NCBI GenBank assembly: GCA_942491385.1
Contig: CALOAF010000004.1
Location: 124,001-188,000 of the forward strand
Direction: 5' to 3'
Source: UBA6170 sp942491385
GTDB taxonomy: Bacteria; Chloroflexota; Anaerolineae; Anaerolineales; Anaerolineaceae
DNA length: 64,000 nucleotides
The number at the start of each line of letters is the position of its first letter. Position 1 is the first letter of the stretch. This document shows positions 49,288 to 58,453 of this stretch, one piece after another. The notes below the pieces were generated by a model. It searched no databases and was not told where the DNA came from. It saw only the letters and a program-made list of their open reading frames with translations. Made by a program: the position numbers and the translations under genes.

Positions 49288-50328
49288 TCAACTTGAATGT
49301 TGGATCGCCAGCTGCCCGCAGCCTGCCTGAATATCGATTCCCCGACGCAGTCGAATAGTACAAGGTATCCCATGGTTTTCCAATACACTTTGAAATTTCA
49401 GCGTTTGTTCCTTGTCAGATGCCTGATAGATGGATTGGCTGGTTGGATTGAGAGGGATGGCATTCACGTGACACAATAAACCTTTCAGCAATTGAGCTAA
49501 TTGCTGGGCTGTTTTCTCACTATCATTTTTACCCGCAATCAGTGCCCATTCGAAAGTTATTCTGCGATTTGTTTTTTCAATATAGTAGTGACAGGCGTTA
49601 ATGATATCCTGGATCGGGTATTTTTGATTGACAGGCATCAACGATGATCTTTCTGAATTGTCTACCGCATGCAAACTGATGGCTAAATTAATCTGCCTTT
49701 TTTCATCAGCAAAGCGTTTGATCATGGGCACCAAACCTACTGTTGATATGGTAAATCTTCTTGCCCCTAATCCATAACTATTTGGATCACCGAGTCTGTC
49801 TATGGCTGTCATGGTAGCTTCATAATTATGAAATGGTTCACCCATGCCCATCAGTACTACATTCGTCACTTTTTCATCAATTGTTCTTAACCGTCTCGCA
49901 AAAAACAAAACCTGTTCCACAATTTCTCCGGCAGATAGATGGCGTTTAAATCCCATTTGCCCGGTGGCGCAAAAAACGCAACCCATTGCACAGCCTGCCT
50001 GTGTGGAAATACATAAGGTGCGGCGTTGATCATATTTCATTAAAACCGTCTCGATTGCTTTTTGGTCGTGTAATTGAAACAAAATTTTCTCAGTTTCTTC
50101 ATCATTTGATTTCAAAGTTTGAAGTGGGACAAGCGGTTCAAATTCATAAAGATCAAATAGCTTTTCTCGTAAGATTTTTGGAATGTTGGTAAATTCTTCA
50201 GGTTTTGACCAAAGGTTTTTATATACTCCGGACCAGATCTGATTAACACGGAAGGTTGGTTGTTTGAGGTCGTTAAGTACTACATCCTGTAATTGCTCGT
50301 ATGAGAGATCGTAAAAAATCGTTTTCAT
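49288..50328 (-). CDS. rlmN: Dual-specificity RNA methyltransferase RlmN
   Basis: 346 residues, radical SAM. The [4Fe-4S] ligands are Cys113, Cys117 and Cys120 ('AGCAMGCVFCATGQ'). The C-terminal 'IDIQAGCGQLA' holds the methyl-carrying or resolving Cys. It makes 2-methyladenosine at A2503 of 23S rRNA and A37 of some tRNAs. The start overlaps the end of the HAD gene (ATGA). Confidence 0.95.
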   Translation of the reverse strand: MKTIFYDLSYEQLQDVVLNDLKQPTFRVNQIWSGVYKNLWSKPEEFTNIPKILREKLFDLYEFEPLVPLQTLKSNDEETEKILFQLHDQKAIETVLMKYDQRRTLCISTQAGCAMGCVFCATGQMGFKRHLSAGEIVEQVLFFARRLRTIDEKVTNVVLMGMGEPFHNYEATMTAIDRLGDPNSYGLGARRFTISTVGLVPMIKRFADEKRQINLAISLHAVDNSERSSLMPVNQKYPIQDIINACHYYIEKTNRRITFEWALIAGKNDSEKTAQQLAQLLKGLLCHVNAIPLNPTSQSIYQASDKEQTLKFQSVLENHGIPCTIRLRRGIDIQAGCGQLAIQHSS

Positions 50329-51125
50329 GCATTAATTTCCCAGTTATTCTGAAGGAGATAATCGATTACCAGTGATAAATCTTTAAAAACCAAATGCGGA
50401 AAATATGTAGTGTGATCCAAATCTACTTGTGTTGAAATCCCTGAGAGAACCAAGGCGGTAAAACAATTCGCGTTGAGGCCTCCCAGAATGTCTGTATCCA
50501 ACCGATCCCCTATAACCAAAGTTGATTCCGGGTTAGCGCTGATTACTTTCATGGCATATTCAAACATATTTGGTTTTGGCTTGCCGGCCAGGATCGCCTG
50601 TCTGCCACATCCTGCCTCCAATGCCCGTAAAATCGAACCAGCTCCCGGAATGACTCCTTCTGGCGCTGGAAAGGTTGTATCAGCATTTGTGTAATAGAAT
50701 TCCACATCTTGATGCAAAACCAATAAGGCATTTTTTAATTTTTCATAATTGATCAGCGAATCCAATCCTCCCACAAAAGCAAAGACATCATGATCCCTAT
50801 GATAAAAACCTTTTTCCTGTAAGGCTTCTCGCAATCCTTTTTCACCCAAAATGTAAATCGGCCCACCGTTTGGGAATTTTTTTGTGAGCATTATTGCCAC
50901 TGTTTTGGCGGACGTAATGATTTGTTCCTTACTGGAAGGAATACCAAACATACTCAATTTTTTCTGATAATCGGATGGGGACCTGGTACTGTTATTGGTT
51001 GCAAATGCATATTGAATTTCATTATTTTTCAATTGCTGAAAAATATCCTCTAAATTACCAATTGGCGTTTGAGCTCTCCAGAGGACTCCATCCATGTCAA
51101 ATATCAACGATTTAATTCTTTTCAT
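50325..51125 (-). CDS. HAD-IIA family sugar-phosphatase (NagD-like)
   Basis: About 266 residues. Motif I 'IFDMDGVLW' supplies the nucleophile Asp and the acid Asp. Then 'FATNNSTRSP' (motif II), Lys in 'LAGKPKPNMFEYA' (motif III) and 'VIGDRLDTDILGGLNANC' (motif IV). The capping region is of the IIA type, as in NagD and phosphoglycolate phosphatases. The substrate is not predictable. ATG 51125 is preferred to the TTG at 51137, because family members start just before the strand leading to motif I. Confidence 0.9.
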   Translation of the reverse strand: MKRIKSLIFDMDGVLWRAQTPIGNLEDIFQQLKNNEIQYAFATNNSTRSPSDYQKKLSMFGIPSSKEQIITSAKTVAIMLTKKFPNGGPIYILGEKGLREALQEKGFYHRDHDVFAFVGGLDSLINYEKLKNALLVLHQDVEFYYTNADTTFPAPEGVIPGAGSILRALEAGCGRQAILAGKPKPNMFEYAMKVISANPESTLVIGDRLDTDILGGLNANCFTALVLSGISTQVDLDHTTYFPHLVFKDLSLVIDYLLQNNWEINA

Positions 51126-51143
51126 TTTACAAATCAATTAAAT

Positions 51144-51178
51144 TTAAAGCCGGATGGCTGTTCGCTGTCCGGCTTTAA
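51144..51178 (-). terminator. Terminator between clpP and the HAD gene
   Basis: Perfect 11-base stem TTAAAGCCGGA/TCCGGCTTTAA around a 13-base loop, 17 bases past the clpP stop. Downstream on the minus strand is AT-rich. Confidence 0.7.
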
Positions 51179-51195
51179 GATCACTTTTTCCAGGA

Positions 51196-51804
51196 TTACT
51201 TTTTTGTTGGAACTTCAAGCACTTTATCAACCAAACCGTACGCAACGGATTGTTCAGCACTGAGATAATAATCTCTCTCTGTGTCATGTTCGATTGTTTC
51301 TATCGTTTGCCCAGTGCTTTCGGCCATAATTTCATTTAAACGTGCCTTCAAGCGTAGGATTTCTTTGGCTTGAATTTCGATGTCGGAAGCTTGTCCTTGT
51401 GCACCACCAAGGGGTTGGTGCATATGAATAGTGGCATGCGGGAGGGCATAACGTTGGCCCTTTTCGCCGGCTGCCAGGATGACGGTTCCAAAGGAGGCTG
51501 TCATACCAACCGCTACTGTTGATATTTTGTTGGGGATCATCTTCATTGTGTCATAAATCGCCAGGCCAGCGTAAATATGCCCACCCGGGGAATTGATATA
51601 CATCTGTATACTTGCCTCAGGGTCTTCTCTACTTAAGAAAAGTAATTGTGCAACGGTTACATTGGCAACCTGGTCATTGATCGGTGTTCCTAACATGATG
51701 ATTCGATTTTTGAGCAGCAATGAAAAAATATCATATGCTCGCTCACCTCTGCCAGATGATTCAATCACCATCGGTATTACAGATGAAAATTCAGGGATAC
51801 TCAT
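51196..51804 (-). CDS. clpP: ATP-dependent Clp protease proteolytic subunit
   Basis: 202 residues. The catalytic triad is Ser104 ('GMTASFGT'), His129 ('IHMHQPLGGAQG') and Asp178 ('DTERDYYLS'), with family-standard spacing. It forms the two-ring serine protease that works with ClpX, ClpA or ClpC. It lies 24 bases downstream of trigger factor, the common tig-clpP order; clpX does not follow here. Confidence 0.97.
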   Translation of the reverse strand: MSIPEFSSVIPMVIESSGRGERAYDIFSLLLKNRIIMLGTPINDQVANVTVAQLLFLSREDPEASIQMYINSPGGHIYAGLAIYDTMKMIPNKISTVAVGMTASFGTVILAAGEKGQRYALPHATIHMHQPLGGAQGQASDIEIQAKEILRLKARLNEIMAESTGQTIETIEHDTERDYYLSAEQSVAYGLVDKVLEVPTKK

Positions 51805-51828
51805 AGTCCTGTTATCACTCCTTTCGTT

Positions 51829-53328
51829 TTACTCTTTGGGAGTATCTTCTCCCACTGAGTCGGCTTTATCTTCACTTTCTTTTGATTCTACTTCTAAATC
51901 CAGTTCAGCAACGATTTCTGTAGCATCTTCAGCCTTTGCTTCAATCGGTTTTTCGGATTCAATTAGCTCAGCAGCATCTTCTACATTTGCCTCAGCCAAT
52001 TCCTCAGGTTCAACGATTTCAATTTCACCCGTTGCTAAGGCTTTCATACGCTCAAGCGTACGCTGATTGTATAATCGTGAAATGGCATTGTATGCAACAT
52101 TGTTCACCATTTCATTATTTAATTTCGCTTTTTTACCTTTTTGATCCGGCATATTTTGAAGCATTTGAACCGTGTCATTTAATATTCCATCAATATCTTC
52201 TTTGGCAACTTCAATTTTTTCTTCCTGGCCAAGCTGGTCAATAATTAAAGAACTCCTAACCCGTTTGATTGCTGAAGGACGGACATTCTCTTCGATATAT
52301 TTTTCCTTATCTGTTTGCATCAGTTTTAAATAAGTTTCGAAATCTAAATTTTGCTGTTTCAGATCGCGCTCCAAAGATTTCAGCATATGTTCAACTTCTT
52401 CATCAACCATAAATGGTGGAAATTTGACTGTGGTGATTTCAGCATATTTTTCGATTAGATCTGAAAAATATTTGTCATCATATTCCTGTTTTTTATTTTC
52501 CTCTTGTTGTTCGCGGACAGCCTTTTCCAGATCGGTGAAGCTTTCAAATTGACCCAGTGATTTTGCAAATTCATCGTCTAATTCGGGCAAAGTGAGCGTT
52601 TTTACAGATTGAATATCGGTGACGAACTTAATCGTTTTACCTTTGAACCGTTCGTCCTCAACTTCGTCAGTGAAGGTATATTCAAGGTCTTTGGTATCTC
52701 CTTCACTTAAACCAATTAACAATTCGGAAAATCCTTCGTAGGGCCAATTGTCTTTTTTCTCATCTTCACCCATCACTAATTGAACTGGTGTTTCAGGGAG
52801 TATGGTTTCTTCGTTTTCAAACCCGGTGAGTTTGAAATAGATAACATCACCATTTTCGATAGGACGATCAGCTGGTTCAGCAGTGGCATAATTTTTTTGC
52901 AATCGGGTCAGGAATTCTTTAATTTCTTCATCCTGAACAGGTTCGGGGTTATATGGTAATTCAATCTCTTTATAATCTCCCATTTCAACTTCAGGCTTAA
53001 GAGGGACTAAAAAGCTCAATTTAGGAGGCTCCATGGAAACAATTTCCTGTAATGAGCCAGGACCTGAAGGAGTTATGGAAGCTTCCTCTAATACTTTCGC
53101 ATATTGTTCATCAATGAGCAATTCAATTGCTTCCTCATTAATTGCACCCTCGCCATACATTCTTAAAATGACGTCATAAGGGGCTTTTCCGGGTCTGAAT
53201 CCAGGAATTTTGGCCTGTTTGGCAATTTTTCTGGCAGCCCGACGTTTAAAACTATCAAACAACTCAACCTCGAATTCGGCTTCGATTTTTACTTGGTGGT
53301 CTTCTTGTGGAATGGTTTCAATTTTCAA
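51829..53328 (-). CDS. tig: Trigger factor chaperone/PPIase
   Basis: 499 residues, longer than the usual 430. The ribosome-binding loop has 'GFRPGKAPYDVI' at about 42-53. The FKBP-like PPIase domain spans about 150-235, and the chaperone arms follow. Residues about 440-499 are a Glu/Ala/Asp-rich tail ('EPEELAEANVEDAAELIESE', part) with little order, absent from typical members. It binds nascent chains at the ribosome exit. Encoded between tRNA-Leu and clpP on the same strand. Confidence 0.95.
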   Translation of the reverse strand: MKIETIPQEDHQVKIEAEFEVELFDSFKRRAARKIAKQAKIPGFRPGKAPYDVILRMYGEGAINEEAIELLIDEQYAKVLEEASITPSGPGSLQEIVSMEPPKLSFLVPLKPEVEMGDYKEIELPYNPEPVQDEEIKEFLTRLQKNYATAEPADRPIENGDVIYFKLTGFENEETILPETPVQLVMGEDEKKDNWPYEGFSELLIGLSEGDTKDLEYTFTDEVEDERFKGKTIKFVTDIQSVKTLTLPELDDEFAKSLGQFESFTDLEKAVREQQEENKKQEYDDKYFSDLIEKYAEITTVKFPPFMVDEEVEHMLKSLERDLKQQNLDFETYLKLMQTDKEKYIEENVRPSAIKRVRSSLIIDQLGQEEKIEVAKEDIDGILNDTVQMLQNMPDQKGKKAKLNNEMVNNVAYNAISRLYNQRTLERMKALATGEIEIVEPEELAEANVEDAAELIESEKPIEAKAEDATEIVAELDLEVESKESEDKADSVGEDTPKE

Positions 53329-53359
53329 AGCGACAATCCTTTATATAAAAAATTTATTA

Positions 53360-53441
53360 TGGGGAAGGAGGGGCTCGAACCCTCACGCCTTGCGGCACAT
53401 GATCCTAAGTCATGCCTGTCTGCCAATTCCAGCACTTCCCC
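53360..53441 (-). tRNA. tRNA-Leu (anticodon TAG)
   Basis: 82-base class II tRNA. The acceptor GGGGAAG pairs with CTTCCCC, discriminator A. The anticodon arm CATGA-CTTAGGA-TCATG gives anticodon TAG, reading CUN codons. A long variable arm (GCCGCAAGGC region) and T-arm GAGGG-TTCGAGC-CCCTC are clear. No CCA is encoded. Confidence 0.96.
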
Positions 53442-53452
53442 ACAGCGTCCAA

Positions 53453-53481
53453 ATTATAAGCGTAACAAAGCAGTGCGTCAA
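53453..53481 (-). promoter_or_regulatory. Promoter of tRNA-Leu
   Basis: On the minus strand, -35 TTGACG (53481-53476), a spacer of 17 bases, and a consensus -10 TATAAT (53458-53453). The tRNA begins 11 bases beyond the -10. This is the best-formed promoter in the window. Confidence 0.85.
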
Positions 53482-53489
53482 TAATCAGA

Positions 53490-53495
53490 TATAAT
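53490..53495 (+). promoter_or_regulatory. -10 element (TATAAT) of the hypothetical gene at 53526
   Basis: Consensus TATAAT back to back with the tRNA-Leu promoter. Initiation near 53502 would leave AAGGAG and the TTG start inside the message but exclude the upstream GTG at 53499. Confidence 0.5.
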
Positions 53496-53525
53496 AATGT
53501 GTCATTCAAAAAGGAGAAAAACCTA

Positions 53526-53939
53526 TTGGGCAGAGTAATCAATCCGGATAGTAGTGGAAAAGAAAGAACAAAACTAACAAAAAGTATTGTGAAAGCGATA
53601 CGACAACTGATGACCCAAACCCAACCTGATCAAAATACTCGTGATTTGGCGGCATTTATTGTGCTGGGATTGGACGACATCTTCAAGGGGATTGATGTCT
53701 CAGTTTTAGCCTGGGAAAAACGAGGCTATTGGGTGAAGGCTGATCGCTTTCGAATGGATTGGGAATGGACATCCCAATTTAGCAAGCAGTTGAAAGATGC
53801 GTTGATGAAAGAGGATTGGCCACAAGTGGCATTGATAGCTGCCAAAACAGCTCAGAAATTCAATCATGTTAAGATTTCCCCGAATAATCGGATAGGTGAA
53901 CCTTGGATGGGTGCATACGCAAGGTTAGACCAGAAATAA
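53526..53939 (+). CDS. Conserved-type hypothetical protein, soluble helical
   Basis: About 137 residues, rich in Lys/Gln/Trp, no signal peptide or membrane segment. It begins (M)GRVINPDSSGKERTKL and includes 'RDLAAFIVLGLDDIFKGIDV' and several Trp residues ('KRGYWVKADRFRMDWEWT'). The predicted helices suggest a small cytoplasmic adaptor. I do not recognise a family or function. TTG at 53526 is preferred, with AAGGAG 9 bases upstream; the in-frame GTG at 53499 lies before the expected transcription start. It has its own -10 box and terminator, so it is monocistronic. Confidence 0.7.
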   Translation: MGRVINPDSSGKERTKLTKSIVKAIRQLMTQTQPDQNTRDLAAFIVLGLDDIFKGIDVSVLAWEKRGYWVKADRFRMDWEWTSQFSKQLKDALMKEDWPQVALIAAKTAQKFNHVKISPNNRIGEPWMGAYARLDQK

Positions 53940-53963
53940 GTGCAAAAAATTTGTGTCTTAATC

Positions 53964-53997
53964 AAAAAAGAGGTCGGAACTTTCCGACCTCTTTTTT
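53964..53997. terminator. Bidirectional intrinsic terminator
   Basis: Stem GAGGTCGGAA/TTCCGACCTC flanked by A6 and T6, between the hypothetical gene and the convergent acyl-CoA synthetase gene. Confidence 0.9.
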
Positions 53998-54009
53998 GAT
54001 TAGAATTTG

Positions 54010-56118
54010 TTATTTCTTCAAAATGATTCGAGCATCCACTACTTTCACGCCTTTTCCTTCTTCGTATACCAGAACAGGATTGGCGTCAGATTCGCTGACT
54101 TCATCAGCCAGGTCTACGATCATATTGGCGTAACGGCTGATGGTTTCAGCTAATACCTCACGATCACGAGGGGCTTCCCCACGGACACCAGCCAGGATTG
54201 GAGCACCACGAATTTCGCTGATCATACGCAATGAAGATTTCTTAGACACTGGAGCTACTCGGAACGTTACGTCTTTCAAGACTTCAACAAAGATACCTCC
54301 GAGACCGAACATCATGGTTGGGCCAAATGTCGAGTCATTGACTGAACCCAAAATGACTTCTGTTCCCCAGGGTGCCATTTCCTGAATGGCGATACCATGA
54401 ATATTGGCATCGGGGTTATAGGCTTTTGCGTTTTCGATAATGGTCTTGTAAGTTTCACGACAAGAAGCTTCATCTTTGATGTTGACCTTCACACCGCCTG
54501 CATCTGATTTATGCAGGATTTCCGGAGAGACAATTTTCATGACGATTGGGAAACCAACTTGTTTGGCCATGGATACAGCTTCTTCTTCGGTTTTTGCTAA
54601 TAATGTAGCAGTAATTGGTAACCCATATGCAGCAAAGACCTGTTTGGCTTCGATTTCAGTCAGAGCATCACGGCCATCTTCTCGAGCTGTTTTGATGATG
54701 TTTAATGCTAAAGACTTATTTGTATCTGTCAATTTTTCTTCTGGTTCGGAAACGATTTCTTTCATGAGGGCATATTCGCGCAAGGCGGATATGGCACTAA
54801 TCGCCAGATCAGGTCCGCCATAGGCAGGGATGCCATTCTCAACCAACCATTGCATCGCCTTCTCTGATTTTTCACCACCCACAAAGGAAACACAAACTGG
54901 TTTATCCTTGATTCCAGAATCATCAATCGCTTTTTTAATCCCTTTGGCAATGTCCATCGGTTCTGTCATAGCTGTTTCACAATATAAAACAGCCAATCCA
55001 TCTACCCATTCATGTGCAAAAGAGAATTCTACAGATTCATTGTACCAATCATAACCAGCCATGCCGGTAAGATCTACAGGATTCTTTGCAGAACCAAAGG
55101 TAGGCATGTGTTTCTTTAATTCATCCTGAACATCTTTCGGCGCGAATTTCAATGGAAGGTTAAAGCGTTCAGCAGCATCTGTAGCCAGAACGCCAACACC
55201 ACCACCATTGGTGATGATGAGCAAATTATCACCTTTCATCGGTGGTTGTATGGATAAAGCAAGGGATAAATCGAATAAATTGTCCAGATCAGTTGCTTGA
55301 ACGATACCAGATTGTTGGAAAGCAGCTCCATATACTTTTGCTGCACCGGCTAATGAGCCAGTGTGTGATGCAGCAGCGGCAGCACCATGAGCAGAAACGC
55401 CTGCTTTAAGAGCGATGATGGGTTTGGTCACTTTCTTGGCAACATCCATAAATTTGCGACCATCTTTGAATCCTTCAATATAAAGTGAGATTGAACTGGT
55501 GTTCTCGTCTTTGTCAAGCCACTCTACGAGGTCAGCGAAGTCAACATCAGACATATTGCCGATGGAGATTAATTTTTCAAAACCAACACGGCGTGTAAAT
55601 GTAGCCATGTCGATGGCGATCAGGAGTGCGCCACTCTGTGATATTAACGCGCCCTTACCGGGAAGGGGGAGTACAGGGGCGAAGGATGCATTGAGTTTTT
55701 CTGCGTTTGATAATGTCCCAACAATATTTGGACCTAAGATGCGGACACCATACTCTTGGGCTTTACTTACCAACTCAGCCTCAAGTTCTTTATTACCTAC
55801 TTCTGAAAAACCGGAAGTGATAATAATCAAGCCTTTGATGCCTTTTTTGCCAGCTTCTTCGATGGATTCTAAAACATATTTTGCTGGAATCGTCACAACA
55901 GCCGCATCGATTTCACCAGGAACATCCAGCAATGATTTGTAACATTTGATACCTAAAATCTCCTCAGATTTTAAGTTGATGGGATAAATCTTGCCTTCAT
56001 ATCCACCTTCAATAATATTTTTGATAACACTGTGACCAATTTTGGTCGGGTCTGCTGAAGCACCTAAAACGGCAATTGATTTTGGACGCATAAGTCCATC
56101 TAAGTATTGATTATCCAT
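54010..56118 (-). CDS. ADP-forming acetyl/acyl-CoA synthetase, fused alpha-beta
   Basis: 702 residues. The alpha part (about 1-460) has the CoA-binding fold ('SIAVLGASADPTKIGHSVIK') and the phosphorylated His252 in 'AAASHTGSLAG'. The beta part (about 480-702) is an ATP-grasp domain with 'PIVMKIVSPEILHKSDAGGV' and 'GVRGEAPRD'. It interconverts acyl-CoA, ADP and phosphate with acid, ATP and CoA, giving ATP in fermentation or acetate use. No acetyltransferase domain is attached, which separates it from Pat-type lysine acetylases. AGGAGG lies upstream of the ATG. Confidence 0.93.
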   Translation of the reverse strand: MDNQYLDGLMRPKSIAVLGASADPTKIGHSVIKNIIEGGYEGKIYPINLKSEEILGIKCYKSLLDVPGEIDAAVVTIPAKYVLESIEEAGKKGIKGLIIITSGFSEVGNKELEAELVSKAQEYGVRILGPNIVGTLSNAEKLNASFAPVLPLPGKGALISQSGALLIAIDMATFTRRVGFEKLISIGNMSDVDFADLVEWLDKDENTSSISLYIEGFKDGRKFMDVAKKVTKPIIALKAGVSAHGAAAAASHTGSLAGAAKVYGAAFQQSGIVQATDLDNLFDLSLALSIQPPMKGDNLLIITNGGGVGVLATDAAERFNLPLKFAPKDVQDELKKHMPTFGSAKNPVDLTGMAGYDWYNESVEFSFAHEWVDGLAVLYCETAMTEPMDIAKGIKKAIDDSGIKDKPVCVSFVGGEKSEKAMQWLVENGIPAYGGPDLAISAISALREYALMKEIVSEPEEKLTDTNKSLALNIIKTAREDGRDALTEIEAKQVFAAYGLPITATLLAKTEEEAVSMAKQVGFPIVMKIVSPEILHKSDAGGVKVNIKDEASCRETYKTIIENAKAYNPDANIHGIAIQEMAPWGTEVILGSVNDSTFGPTMMFGLGGIFVEVLKDVTFRVAPVSKKSSLRMISEIRGAPILAGVRGEAPRDREVLAETISRYANMIVDLADEVSESDANPVLVYEEGKGVKVVDARIILKK

Positions 56119-56415
56119 GCTAACTTCCTCCTAAAAATTTTCAAATTTTACTGATAATTTCCTTGCTAATACAAATAAAAGGTCACGATTTTCTCAAACA
56201 AGAAAAGATAGATAACAAAAAATCTCCCAAGAAATGATTCCATGGGAGTTGGTCGTCCAGAGAGTGAATACCGATATTTTTTTCGATGCCATTAAAGTCA
56301 TTACTTTACTCTTATATCAACTAGTTTATCATAATTTGGTTGTCTAATATCTTATTTTAAGTATTTTTCGGGAAACAAATGTACTCAATTATGTGGTATT
56401 TTTATCATCTGTTTA
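56119..56415. other. Intergenic region between htpG and the acyl-CoA synthetase gene
   Basis: About 300 bases of AT-rich sequence up to the htpG terminator. It must hold the promoter of the minus-strand synthetase gene. A small inverted repeat CTCCCA/TGGGAG (56224-56229 with 56243-56248) is the only ordered element seen. No reading frame of note. Confidence 0.5.
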
Positions 56416-56449
56416 TAAAAAAACTCCTGATCATCCAGGAGTTTTTTTT
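56416..56449 (-). terminator. Terminator of htpG
   Basis: Stem ACTCCTG/CAGGAGT with a 6-base loop, flanked by A7 and T7, 10 bases beyond the htpG stop on the minus strand. The symmetric flanks allow action in either direction. Confidence 0.85.
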
Positions 56450-56459
56450 GAGATTTACC

Positions 56460-58340
56460 TTAATCATTATTTTTTAATGCCGCCTCGATAATTTTGTTAA
56501 CTCGTTTCACCAAATCAGCACTATTGGGCTGAACACCTTCAGAGATTAATGCATTTTCATAAAGTTGTTCAATGACTAATTCCCTTACCGGATTAATCCC
56601 TTTAATACCAGCAAGATTCTTAATGATCGGGTGGCTGGGATTGATCTCTAAGATTTTCTGGGGAGAATCAAATTCTTTTTGTAAATAGCGATATGCCTTT
56701 TGCATCTCAGGGCTGGGACTTCCTTCAGAATCAATCAATCTGGCTGGTGATTCAACCAGTTTTTTTGTTGTTCGTACTTCTTTAATTCTTTCATCAAGGG
56801 TTGTTTTAAAGAAGGTAATTAGTTCATTCAATTCTGATTTTCCTAGTTCTTCTTCCTTGGCATCTTGATCTTCTTCTGATTTTTTCTCTGGTAAATCTAA
56901 ATCCTTCGATGTTACATTGACAAGATCATATTCTTTGTACTTGTTCACCCGCATGAGCACAAAAGGATCAATTGGGTCCGTGAAGGTGATCACATCCACG
57001 TTTTGTTGTTTAAAGATTTCCAGGTGAGGTGAATTCATAGCAGAGTTTTCGTCTTCGGCAATAATATAATAAATTTTCTTTTGATCTTCTGCCATTGCCT
57101 GGATATAATCATCCAGAGATTGCCAGGATGAAATTTTATTTATTGTTTTTACACGCATGATTGCCAATAATTGGTCGTCATATTCTGCTGATGACGCCAA
57201 ACCTTCTTTGATGAAGAATCCAAATTCTTTCCAAAATGAATCATATTTTTCCGGATCATTTGATTTCAAGTTTTCAAGATAATCCAATACCTTAGAAGAG
57301 AGGATTTTTTTGATTTGTGCGATGGATTTGGTAGATTGGAAAGCTTCCCTGGAAACATTTAATGGAATATCTTCTGAATCAATCACTCCTTGAATAAATC
57401 TTAAAAATTCGGGGAGTAAGTCTTTGGTAAATTCCTGTATCATCACTTTTCTTGCGTATAGTTTTAATCCGTAATCTTTTCTGTCTGAAAATAAATTTGG
57501 TTCTGCCGTAGAAGGAATAAAAAGCAAACCATACATCTGGATAGGGGCATCAATCGAAAGATGCAAATGACCAATTGGTTCATTGAAGTCTAAAGTAAAT
57601 TGATTATAGAAATCCTTATATTCTTCAGGTTTTACAAGATGGGGTTGTTGTCGCCAAATGGCAGTTTGACGGTTGATTTGCTCCTCATTTTCATTGAGAT
57701 AAATTGGATAGGGGATATAGTCAGAATGTTTTTTAATGATTTGGCGAATGCGATATTCTTCCAAATATTCAAAAGCATCTTCTTTTAAGTGCAAAACTAT
57801 ATCCGTACCGCGAGTTTCTTTTTCACCTTTTTCGATCGAATAGGTTTCTCCGCCTTCTGATATCCAATGAATTGGATCGTCGTTTTTATCGTAAGATCGT
57901 GACTTGACCTCAATTTTGTCTGATACCATGAATGCCGAATAAAATCCCACGCCGAATTGCCCTATGATATTACTAATATCTGATTCCCCGGAAATCGCTG
58001 CTGCTTCTAGAAATTCACGCGCTCCGGAATGGGCAATCGTTCCAAGATTTTGCATAATTTCATCTTGATCCATGCCAACTCCCGTATCGGAAATGGTTAA
58101 GGTTTTTTCATCTTTATTTATCTTGATTACTATTTTTGGTTCAACATTCGCATCCAAAACATCTTTATTGGTTAATAATTCAAAATTCAATCTGGAAATT
58201 GCATCTGATGCATTTGAAATTAGTTCCCGCAAAAAAATATCTCTTTCCGTGTAAAGAGAGTGAATTAAGATATTTAGTAATTGTCTGGTTTCAGCTTTAA
58301 AATGATGTGTGTTGGTTGATGGTGGTGTATCAATACCCAT
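56460..58340 (-). CDS. htpG: Hsp90-family molecular chaperone HtpG
   Basis: 626 residues. GHKL ATPase motifs: 'RELISNASDAISRLNFE' (Glu/Asn), 'ISDTGVGMDQDEI', and 'GQFGVGFYSAFMV' lid glycines. Middle-domain signatures are 'DSEDIPLNVSRE' and 'YARKVMIQEF'. The charged linker is short, as usual in bacteria. ATP-driven folding of client proteins in the cytoplasm. AGGAGG lies 7 bases before the ATG. Flanked by terminators on both sides, so probably monocistronic. Confidence 0.97.
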   Translation of the reverse strand: MGIDTPPSTNTHHFKAETRQLLNILIHSLYTERDIFLRELISNASDAISRLNFELLTNKDVLDANVEPKIVIKINKDEKTLTISDTGVGMDQDEIMQNLGTIAHSGAREFLEAAAISGESDISNIIGQFGVGFYSAFMVSDKIEVKSRSYDKNDDPIHWISEGGETYSIEKGEKETRGTDIVLHLKEDAFEYLEEYRIRQIIKKHSDYIPYPIYLNENEEQINRQTAIWRQQPHLVKPEEYKDFYNQFTLDFNEPIGHLHLSIDAPIQMYGLLFIPSTAEPNLFSDRKDYGLKLYARKVMIQEFTKDLLPEFLRFIQGVIDSEDIPLNVSREAFQSTKSIAQIKKILSSKVLDYLENLKSNDPEKYDSFWKEFGFFIKEGLASSAEYDDQLLAIMRVKTINKISSWQSLDDYIQAMAEDQKKIYYIIAEDENSAMNSPHLEIFKQQNVDVITFTDPIDPFVLMRVNKYKEYDLVNVTSKDLDLPEKKSEEDQDAKEEELGKSELNELITFFKTTLDERIKEVRTTKKLVESPARLIDSEGSPSPEMQKAYRYLQKEFDSPQKILEINPSHPIIKNLAGIKGINPVRELVIEQLYENALISEGVQPNSADLVKRVNKIIEAALKNND

Positions 58341-58403
58341 ATTAATCCTCCTGATGTTATATACAGCTCAATCATAAATCATATTTATTAGATTTATATA
58401 AAA

Positions 58404-58429
58404 AACGGGTATCCAAAAGGAAACCCGTT
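58404..58429 (-). terminator. Terminator of the epimerase/dehydrogenase gene
   Basis: Stem AACGGGT/ACCCGTT with inner pairs around a small loop. Read on the minus strand it ends in a T-run (TTTTTTATAT), 25 bases after the stop at 58454. Confidence 0.8.
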
Positions 58430-58453
58430 CATTATTTGATCTAAAAAATTAAT

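Noticed and set aside
51593..52066. 157-codon plus-strand frame rich in Ser
   Set aside because: It is antisense to clpP and trigger factor. The Ser richness is the complement of the acidic tail codons.
55499..55942. 147-codon plus-strand reading frame
   Set aside because: It is antisense to the ADP-forming acyl-CoA synthetase gene, with no supporting signals.
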